A stretch of DNA of 5,276 nt from Flavobacterium sp. (GTDB taxonomy: Bacteria > Bacteroidota > Bacteroidia > Flavobacteriales > Flavobacteriaceae), in assembly GCA_012032075.1 (NCBI GenBank), contig JAAURU010000280.1, forward strand, positions 1 to 5,276, read 5' to 3'. The position numbers were made by a program, and so were the translations under genes. Below the pieces are notes generated by a model. It did not search any database. It was given only the letters and a program-made list of their open reading frames with translations, and was not told the DNA's origin. Below are positions 1 through 5,276 of the stretch, in pieces. Within the stretch, counting starts at the first letter, position 1. Every line of letters starts with the position of its first letter.

Positions 1-255
1 GGAATTATCGAGAATAGCGATTACACTAATTGGACTTTGGAAGAACCAAAAAACACTGAAATTCACATTGAAGCAAAACGTATTGAAAATATTCCAGGAA
101 CACATAGTGTTTTTTATGATAGTGAAGTGGATCAAATTGAAATTAAACATACTGCACACACAAGAGAAGGTTTTGCTTTAGGTGCTGTTGTAGCGGCTGA
201 ATGGTTAGTAGGAAAAAAAGGAGTATTTACAATGAAAGATGTGCTTGGAATTTAG
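1..255 (+). CDS. dapB: 4-hydroxy-tetrahydrodipicolinate reductase, C-terminal part (start lies outside the window)
   Basis: DapB is the cytoplasmic NAD(P)H-dependent enzyme that reduces the dihydrodipicolinate-level intermediate in the diaminopimelate/lysine pathway, feeding lysine and peptidoglycan synthesis. Only the last 84 codons are present; the frame is open from base 1 and ends at TAG 253-255. The visible part matches the end of the C-terminal tetramerisation/substrate domain: a PGTHSVFYDSEVD stretch, then IKHTAHTREGFALGAVVAA, then a tryptophan- and glycine-containing helix and the closing FTMKDVLG. The arginine, glycine, phenylalanine and GAV spacing in the middle block is characteristic of DapB. 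The catalytic motif and the Rossmann domain are upstream and cannot be checked. The frame is intact, including a 7-A run at 213-219 that reads correctly. The four-helix-bundle gene begins 39 bases downstream in the same frame. Confidence 0.93.
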   Translation, partial: GIIENSDYTNWTLEEPKNTEIHIEAKRIENIPGTHSVFYDSEVDQIEIKHTAHTREGFALGAVVAAEWLVGKKGVFTMKDVLGI

Positions 256-294
256 AACAAAGAGAATAGAAAAAAGAATAAAGAGAATAGAGAG
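256..294 (+). repeat. Purine-rich flank of the four-helix-bundle gene, with 12-base direct repeats
   Basis: This stretch is almost pure A/G. It contains two exact copies of AAAGAGAATAGA, at 259-270 and 280-291, giving a 21-base period. The first copy, extended to AAAGAGAATAGAAAA (259-273), has a perfect 15-base inverted match at 663-677 on the other side of the four-helix-bundle gene. The 3' end (GAGAG before the ATG at 295) may also serve as a weak ribosome binding site. There is no stop in the dapB frame between the dapB TAG and the ATG. I interpret the repeat as part of the inserted cassette rather than as a terminator, because the two arms are about 390 bases apart. Confidence 0.7.
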
Positions 295-657
295 ATGAGT
301 GCAAACAAGCGTCATAATTACAAAAATTTGAAGATTTGGCAACTTGGAATTGAAATTGCAAATGATATTTCAGATATTTTACTTGATTTCCCAAAGCATG
401 AAATATATGATTTAAGTTCTCAAGTAAGTAGATGTTCTGTATCAATTCCTAGTAATATTGCAGAAGGATAAGCAAGAACTAAAAAGTCTTTCAGTAATTT
501 TATTGATTATTCATTAGGCTCATTTTTCGAATTGATAACTCAACTATTAGTTGCTAAACATAGAAAATACATTAACGAAGAAACATTTAATAAATTAGAA
601 AACAAAATTGAAGAATTTCAGAGAATGACAATGTCGTTTCAAAATGGACTAGATTAA
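295..657 (+). pseudogene. Four helix bundle protein (23S rRNA intervening-sequence-type family), interrupted by an in-frame TAA
   Basis: From ATG 295 the frame encodes 58 residues, meets TAA at 469-471, then continues open for 61 more codons to TAA 655-657; bridged, it is a 120-residue protein. Family landmarks lie on both sides of the stop: NYKNLKIWQLGIEIAND near the N-terminus, then YDLSSQVSRCSVSIPSNIAEG (residues 38-58), the stop in the middle of the AEGxxR motif, and SLGSFFELITQLLVAKH afterwards. The family norm at the stop position is a residue such as Y, S or Q, so one substitution (for example TCA or CAA to TAA) explains it. These small helical proteins were first noticed in 23S rRNA intervening sequences and resemble the Avd accessory protein of diversity-generating retroelements; their function is not established. 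The gene sits between dapB and lepB with inverted purine/pyrimidine repeats around it. It could be a recent pseudogene or a base-call error; the intact downstream frame favours a very recent event. Confidence 0.85.
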
Positions 658-690
658 GTCTATTTTCTATTCTCTTTTTTCTTTACTCTA
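658..690 (+). repeat. Pyrimidine-rich downstream flank, inverted partner of the repeat at 259-273
   Basis: The stretch directly after the four-helix-bundle stop is nearly pure T/C. Bases 663-677 (TTTTCTATTCTCTTT) are the exact reverse complement of 259-273. The strand therefore switches from purine-rich before the gene to pyrimidine-rich after it, and the gene is enclosed by a near-symmetric pair. The T-rich tract could also weaken transcription into lepB, but I see no compact hairpin that would make it a standard intrinsic terminator. An 8-A run (690-697) and the lepB start follow. Confidence 0.65.
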
Positions 691-704
691 AAAAAAACAA
701 AAAT

Positions 705-2428
705 ATGTCAATACAAGGATGGTTATTATTTATCTTAATAGTACAAGTTATACATGGTTTAGGAACTTGGAAATTGTATGTAAAAGCAGGAAGAAAAGCT
801 TGGGAGGCCTTTACACCAATTTATAATGGTATTGTTTTAATGAAAATCATTAACAGACCTCCTTGGTGGGTTTTATTGTTGTTTATACCTGTAATCAATT
901 TGTTTATGTTTTCCATTATTTGGATAGAAACACTGAGAACATTTGGTAAAAAAACAACTCAAGATATGCTTTTAGGTTTTGCTACATTAGGGTTTTATAT
1001 CATGTTTGTAAATTATACACAAGAAGTAACCTATTTTGCTAATCGTGATTTAAAAGCACCGAATAAAACAATGGATACTTTAGGATCTTTAGCATTTGCC
1101 ATCATAGTAGCCACATTTGTTCATACCTATTTTATACAACCTTATGTAATACCAACATCATCATTAGAAAAATCTTTATTAGTAGGCGATTTTCTTTTTG
1201 TAAGTAAGTTTACATACGGTGCTAGAACACCTATGACAACCTTAGCAGCTCCTATGGTTCATGATACTTTACCACTAATTAAAGTAAAATCTTACAACAC
1301 TTTTCCTCAATTACCTTATTTTAGATTACCCAAATTACAAGAAATAGAACGTAATGATATAGTAGTATTTAACTGGCCAACAGACACTTTGTATCACATG
1401 TATAAAACAGCAGACAAGCGTTATGACAAACCAATTGATAAGAAAACCAATTATGTAAAACGTTGTGTAGCTATTCCTGGAGATAGTTTAGAAATTAAAG
1501 ATGGAATCATTTACATTAATGGAAAAGAATCGATATTGCCAGATAGAGCTAAACCGCAATATAATTTTAAAGTTTATTCAAAAATGGTGTTGAATCATCA
1601 ATTCTTTTAGAATCTGGATCAACAGAGTTTTCTAGAAAATTTATTGCTACAATTTATAATGAAAATCAAGCAAATGCATTATCCCCTTATATTAGAGGTT
1701 CCTTCAGAAATGAAGATGGTTCTGTAACACTTATAACAGACGCATCAGGGATTCCAAGCAATATTATTTCAAAATATAGTATCTCAATAACCGAAGTGAA
1801 TGATTTTGAAAAGGAAGCTACTTTAACTTTTGAAAATGCTAAAAAAGTAAAAAATCACACCAGTATTGATTCTGTTGTTCGAATTATAAATAAAGTTGTT
1901 GAAGATGGTATTTTTCCAGACTATCAAGATGGGAAACCATCTGTAACAAACGATTGGAATAAAGATAATTTTGGCCCTATTTATTTACCAGAAGCTGGTA
2001 AAACAGTGGCTCTGAATAGAAAGACGTTACCTTTTTACAAAAAAATAATCAATGAATATGAAGGAAACAAATTAGATGTGAATGGAGATGAAATTAGAAT
2101 TAATGGAAAAGTTGTTACTTCTTACACATTCAAACAAGATTATTACTGGATGATGGGTGACAATCGTCATAATTCCTTAGATGCACGTTATTTTGGTTAT
2201 ACACCAGCAGATCACATAGTAGGTAAACCTATATTTATATGGATGAGTTGGAATAGTAATGGAAAAGGAATTAATAAGATTCGTTGGGAAAGACTATTCA
2301 CAACAGTAAGCGGAACAGGTCAGCCACAATCCTATTTTAAATATTTCTTAATCCTACTTGGCATCTATTTTGTGGGTGACTATTTTTGGAAAAGAAAAAG
2401 AATGCTAAAGAGAATCTTTAAGAGTTAG
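705..2428 (+). CDS. lepB: Signal peptidase I, long Bacteroidota form, with one frameshift at about 1580-1584
   Basis: LepB is the inner-membrane serine/lysine protease that cleaves signal peptides from exported proteins. Frame one (705-1610) has hydrophobic segments near residues 4-20, 55-75 and 88-104, then the usual membrane anchor (126-146). These are followed by the catalytic block IPTSSLEKSLLVGD with nucleophile Ser153, and by VKRCVAIPGD with general base Lys252. The frame then breaks: the A run at 1580-1584 has five A where six would continue the protein. From 1586 the other frame is open without interruption to TAG 2426-2428. It carries the conserved MMGDNRHNSLDARYFG box (GDNR at restored residues 485-488), a GKPIFIWMSW stretch and a final membrane segment (about 545-561). 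Restored length is 574 residues, normal for flavobacterial LepB with its large insertion between the KR-PGD and GDNR boxes. As printed, the first fragment lacks the GDNR box and ends in 9 out-of-frame residues. LepB is normally essential, so a sequence error is likelier than a real mutation. Confidence 0.93.
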
Positions 2429-2429
2429 A

Positions 2430-2505
2430 TTTTGAGTTTAAAAGTTTAGAGGTTTAAAAGTTGAGTAATTTAAATCTTTAAACTTTTTAATTCTTAAACT
2501 TAAAA
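2430..2505. repeat. Imperfect inverted repeat with 8-base tandem units in the lepB - wbqC-like spacer
   Basis: The left arm contains head-to-tail 8-base units, GTTTAAAA (2436-2443), GTTTAGAG (2444-2451) and GTTTAAAA (2452-2459), followed by GTTGAG. The right arm holds reverse-complement copies: CTTTAAAC at 2476-2483 and TAAACTTAAAA at 2495-2505, the latter matching TTTTGAGTTTA at 2430-2440 with one mismatch. The centre is near 2467-2470. The RNA could fold into a long, bulged, A/U-rich stem after the lepB stop, so it might act as a transcription end or mRNA stabiliser. It could equally be a dispersed intergenic repeat. No strong G+C stem with a following T run is present, so I do not call it an intrinsic terminator. 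Confidence 0.6.
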
Positions 2506-2520
2506 ATTACAATAGAATAA

Positions 2521-3129
2521 ATGAATATCTTACTTCATCCAAATTATTTTCCTTCAATTAGCACCTATACTGCATTACTACAAGCAGCAACAATTACTTT
2601 TGAGATGGAAGATAATTTTCAAAAACAAACTAATCGTAATAGAATGTACATTTACAGTCCAAATGGCATTCAACTATTAAATATCCCAATAAAACACAGT
2701 AAATCTGAGCGTCAGAAATATAAAGACATTAAAATTGAAAATGCTTTTAATTGGCAAAAAATCATTTTAAATCATTAGAAGCTGCTTATAGAACATCTCC
2801 TTTTTTGAATATTTTGAAGACGATTTTATCCCTATTTTTGAAAAAAGCAAGCATTTTTGATGGATTTGAATTTTCAAATTTATGAAATCATAAATAAGTG
2901 CTTAGGAATTGCGTTACCTTATTCAAAAACTGAAGAATACTTTCATGAAACCCCATCGTTTAAAGATTTAAGATATTTATCAGATGGAAAAAATGATACC
3001 TTTAAAAATGAAAATTATACGCAAGTTTTTAGTGAAAAATTTGGTTTTATTCCAAATTTAAGCATCTTAGATTTAATATTTAATGAAGGAAGATATGCTA
3101 AAGATTATTTATCGAGACAGCACTTATAA
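2521..3129 (+). CDS. WbqC-like family protein, broken by three one-base losses at 2756-2846
   Basis: The protein resembles the WbqC-like family, found in polysaccharide/O-antigen clusters and widely as a stand-alone gene in Bacteroidota; its biochemical activity is not established. The start is ATG 2521. The N-terminus has HPNYFPSISTYTALLQA, then the family block NFQKQTNRNRMYIYSPNG (residues 32-49) and LLNIPIKH, followed by a KIENAFNWQK segment. The frame then fails three times within 91 bases: at the A run 2756-2761 (six, needs seven), the T run 2801-2806 (six, needs seven) and the A run 2841-2846 (six, needs seven). With one base returned at each, the sequence reads through a SLEAAYRTSPFFEYFEDDF-type segment, typical of the family, into MDLNFQIYEIINKCLGI and ends with NLSILDLIFNEGRYAKDYL, TAA 3127-3129. 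Restored length is 203 residues, the usual family size. Three losses return the original frame, which is why both ends share a frame. Confidence 0.88.
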
Positions 3130-3154
3130 CACTACCTTTTTTGTCTGCTTTTAT

Positions 3155-4189
3155 TTACCTTTTTTCAATATTTAATCTTGTTATAATTGGGAAATGATCA
3201 CTTAATTTAACCTGATTATCAGTTATAAATTCTTTCACATCAAAAGTTTTTTCTGTAAAAATATAATCTATTCTTGCTGGGTAATATTTAAAATTATATG
3301 ATTTTCCAAATCCAGAACCAGCTTCTTGAAAAGCATCATTCATTTCTCCTCTAATATTTCTATATACATAAGAAAATGCACTATTATTCATATCTCCACA
3401 AACAATTTTTGGGTAAGTACAATTTTCATAATGCTTTTTTATCAATTCAGATTGTAATTGTTGTTGCTTAAAGGCTTCACTTATACGTTTAAAAATAAAT
3501 TTAGATTTACTTTCATCTAATTTCTCATGAATATCAGTACTAATCTTTACCGATTGCAAATGCATACTATAAACTCTAATTGTATCTTTAAACTTTACAA
3601 TATCAGCAAAAATGACGTTATTATTAGAATTTGGAAATTTAATTTTACCTGTATTAATAATTTCAAATTTTGAAAATATTGCTTGGCCATATTTATTTTT
3701 ATGCCCTTCTAGTTCTATTGCTTTGAAAGAAAAATTCTCTAAGTTCACGGCTTCATTTGGGCTATATTCCTGAAAACACAAAATATCTGGATTATAGGAT
3801 TTTACAACGCTCGAAATTTCATCAGCCACCTTTTTATTAGGTAACCATTCATATTTATTAAACAAACGAACATTATAACTCATTAAGGTAAAATCGGTTG
3901 AAACAACTTCTTTTTTAGTTTCTGTAAAACGATATAATTTATTAATAAATGTTATACCAATAAGTAATACAAATCCCGATAAAAACATTTTCTTTTTTAA
4001 TTGTAATAACCATATTACAAAGAAAATAGCATTTAAAATTAAGATTAAAGGTAATAATAATGTAAGTACACTAAAAAAAGGAAATAACTTAGGAGCGAGA
4101 AAAGGTAATAGATAAGCTAGGAATGTTAATAAAGCCAAAACTTTATTAACAAAAAACGCTATCCTACTTATTATTGATTCTTTTTCCAA
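3155..4189 (-). CDS. Membrane-anchored endonuclease/exonuclease/phosphatase (EEP) family protein
   Basis: This 344-residue protein is intact. It begins with about three hydrophobic segments (roughly residues 10-31, 36-63 and 67-84), followed by a complete EEP hydrolase domain. Visible active-site motifs are SYNVR (Asn106), CFQEY (metal ligand Glu141), YSMHLQS (His210), CGDMNNS (Asp266 and Asn268), ARIDYIF (Asp308) and LSDHFPI (Asp331-His332). This is the full metal-dependent phosphodiesterase/phosphatase signature, but the family includes nucleases, sphingomyelinase-like and inositol-phosphatase-like enzymes, so the substrate is unknown. Orientation of the domain across the membrane is not determined. 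The only reasonable start is TTG at 4189-4187, directly after and in frame with the TAA that ends the rhomboid tail; the next ATG is at residue 68 and would remove the first two membrane segments. AGGAAAG just upstream may be the ribosome binding site. The gene is the last of a probable rhomboid-rhomboid-EEP operon and converges on the wbqC-like gene. Confidence 0.9.
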   Translation of the reverse strand: MEKESIISRIAFFVNKVLALLTFLAYLLPFLAPKLFPFFSVLTLLLPLILILNAIFFVIWLLQLKKKMFLSGFVLLIGITFINKLYRFTETKKEVVSTDFTLMSYNVRLFNKYEWLPNKKVADEISSVVKSYNPDILCFQEYSPNEAVNLENFSFKAIELEGHKNKYGQAIFSKFEIINTGKIKFPNSNNNVIFADIVKFKDTIRVYSMHLQSVKISTDIHEKLDESKSKFIFKRISEAFKQQQLQSELIKKHYENCTYPKIVCGDMNNSAFSYVYRNIRGEMNDAFQEAGSGFGKSYNFKYYPARIDYIFTEKTFDVKEFITDNQVKLSDHFPIITRLNIEKR

Positions 4190-5043
4190 TTACTTTCCTG
4201 CTTTAAATAAAAACTCTTTTTCTTCTTTACTTAAACTATCGTAACCTGATTGACCTATTTTATCTAGAATATCATCAATCTTTTTCTGGTTAATATCTTT
4301 CGATTGATTTGTAAATGTAGTAGATTTTACTGGATTTCTATGTACTTTTTTAAAAGGAGTTTTTTTCTTTGGTGTAAACAACCTTCAAAAAAAACTTGAA
4401 TCTTTGAAATTCCTTTTGATAAATCAGTTCCATTTTGAAGTAATTTTATGTATAAAAAGCCAAAAAAAGCACCTCCTAAATGCGCTAAATGTCCACCAAT
4501 GTTTTGAAAAGGTGACGAAAGAATTCCCAGTAACAGAATGACTGCCACCACTTGCCATAATTTTGCAGAGCCTATTAAAGGTATTCGTAACAACAAATAA
4601 GGAGCATAAGTAGCTGTAGCCATAAGAATTGCCCAAATTGAACCACTTGCTCCTACTAAATAAGATTCCTTAGCTAATAAATTAAATGAAATAACAAATA
4701 CTAATCCTGCAAATATTCCTCCTAAAATATAAAGTCCAAATAATTGTCTTTCGGTAAAATAAGTAACAAACAACCTTCCTGAGAAATGTAATATTAATAA
4801 ATTAAAAATTAAATGAAAAAAACCACCATGTAAGAACATGTAACTTATAACTGTCCATGGTTTAGTTATAACATTAGTAAAGTTTGAATATAAACCTAAC
4901 CAAGTAGGGTAATTAAATTGTCTTGTTGAAAAAGAATAGAAAAAAATAAGGGACAATAAAAACACACCTATGTTCCAAAAAATTAACTTTTGAACAATAC
5001 CACCCGTTTTATACTGTAATTTTAAATCTTCTAGTATATTCAT
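4190..5043 (-). CDS. Rhomboid family intramembrane serine protease with C-terminal tail domain, frameshifted near 4380-4387
   Basis: Rhomboids cleave substrates inside the membrane using a Ser-His dyad. From ATG 5043-5041 the protein shows LHGGFFHLIFNLLILHFSGR (residues 71-90; His77 and Asn81 fit the oxyanion-side motif), the nucleophile motif GASGS (Ser133) and GGHLAHLGGAFFGF with catalytic His188. About six hydrophobic segments are visible. The frame reads out of register after residue 220 or 221 and stops at 4327. The expected soluble tail, FTPKKKTPFKKVHRNP through KKIDDILDKIGQSGYDSLS to KEEKEFLFKAGK, lies in another frame and ends at TAA 4192-4190. Adding one base within the GAAGG just after the T8 run (minus strand) joins them into 284 residues, typical for flavobacterial rhomboids with this tail. 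A slip on the T8 run itself cannot join them, because that frame meets TGA at once. Without the tail the protease core would still be complete. It is preceded by a second rhomboid with a 7-base gap. Confidence 0.88.
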
Positions 5044-5050
5044 AATAAAA

Positions 5051-5276
5051 TTATCTATCCCAACGATTATTATTAAACTGATTTTTTTTCCAATACCACA
5101 TCATTATAAATCCAATTAAAGCTCCACCAAGATGGGCAAAGTGAGCAACTCCTGTTCCTCCACCACCAAATAATGAATTTCCTTTTAATCCTAAAAACAA
5201 ATCAATTGCTAATAATCCAGGAACGAAATATTTGGCTTTTATTGGTACAGGAATAAATAATAAAGCTAACTCTGCA
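5051..5276 (-). CDS. Second rhomboid family protein, C-terminal part (start lies outside the window)
   Basis: The minus strand is open from the window edge to TAA 5053-5051, giving 74 residues. The segment includes IPVPIKAKYFVPGLLAIDL, then a glycine-rich FGGGGTGVAHFAHLGGALIG that carries the rhomboid catalytic histidine, then a last hydrophobic helix and the polar ending WYWKKNQFNNNRWDR. This is the standard end of a short six-helix rhomboid without the extra tail seen in its neighbour. The nucleophile serine motif is expected upstream of the window and cannot be checked. The frame is intact, including a coding run of eight A on the minus strand. The next rhomboid starts 7 bases after the stop, so the pair is almost certainly co-transcribed. 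Confidence 0.9.
   Translation of the reverse strand, partial: AELALLFIPVPIKAKYFVPGLLAIDLFLGLKGNSLFGGGGTGVAHFAHLGGALIGFIMMWYWKKNQFNNNRWDR

Noticed and set aside
256..294. CRISPR array
   Set aside because: Only two 12-base copies with a 9-base low-complexity gap; no repeat/spacer regularity and no cas genes.
227..445. A 72-codon open frame on the minus strand
   Set aside because: It lies opposite dapB and the four-helix-bundle gene, its translation has no recognisable domain, and both opposing frames are well supported by family motifs.
256..690. Diversity-generating retroelement, because the small protein resembles Avd
   Set aside because: There is no reverse transcriptase gene and no template/variable repeat pair; the flanks are short low-complexity repeats.
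965..2428. The large region between the LepB KR-PGD and GDNR boxes as an inserted foreign domain or intein
   Set aside because: A long insertion here is usual for Bacteroidota signal peptidase I, and I see no intein splicing motifs.
4387..4394. Programmed frameshifting on the eight-base T/A run to make the full rhomboid plus tail
   Set aside because: On the minus strand the run fits a slippery site, but a -1 slip meets TGA immediately and the remaining frame meets a stop soon after, so neither slip reaches the tail.
4424..4636. A 70-codon open frame on the minus strand inside the rhomboid gene
   Set aside because: It is a shifted-frame shadow of the rhomboid region that carries the GASG and HLAHLGG motifs.
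1..5276. A novel defence, toxin or secretion system
   Set aside because: All genes except the four-helix-bundle cassette are recognisable housekeeping or common flavobacterial genes in a familiar order; nothing in the sequence supports a new system.

Overview
The window reads as an ordinary chromosomal housekeeping segment from an A+T-rich member of the Bacteroidota, most likely the Flavobacteriaceae. Three things suggest this. The proteins have the flavobacterial architecture: a signal peptidase I with an extra multi-spanning N-terminal region, a WbqC-like protein, a membrane-anchored EEP hydrolase, and a rhomboid with a lysine-rich C-terminal tail domain. The order dapB - lepB - wbqC-like / EEP - rhomboid - rhomboid is, from my knowledge of the family, a common flavobacterial arrangement. 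Start regions are A-rich and lack strong Shine-Dalgarno sequences. I cannot name a genus; a marine Polaribacter/Tenacibaculum-type organism is only a guess.

Layout, plus strand: the 3' end of dapB (1-255); a small four-helix-bundle (23S rRNA intervening-sequence-type) gene with an in-frame stop (295-657), bracketed by purine-rich repeats that form an inverted pair; lepB (705-2428), broken by one frameshift; a repeat-filled spacer (2429-2520); and a WbqC-like gene (2521-3129), broken by three clustered frameshifts. Layout, minus strand, convergent with the first block: a second rhomboid, 3' end only (5276-5051); a complete-core rhomboid whose C-terminal tail is in another frame (5043-4190); and an EEP-family hydrolase (4189-3155). 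The latter three look like one operon, with gaps of 7 and 0 bases.

Function: dapB belongs to the lysine/diaminopimelate pathway. lepB removes signal peptides at the inner membrane. The rhomboids are intramembrane serine proteases or their relatives. The EEP protein is a membrane-tethered metal-dependent hydrolase of unknown substrate. Nothing in the window forms a defence, mobile or secretion system that I can recognise.

The most notable property is damage to reading frames. I count five single-base losses (one in lepB, three within about 90 bases in the wbqC-like gene, one in the rhomboid) and one premature stop (four-helix-bundle gene). Four of the five losses lie in A or T runs that are exactly one base too short. 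Putting one base back at each site restores a full-length family member. In a gene as essential as lepB this points first to homopolymer errors in the sequence rather than true decay. The second point of interest is the four-helix-bundle cassette inserted between dapB and lepB with inverted flanking repeats.
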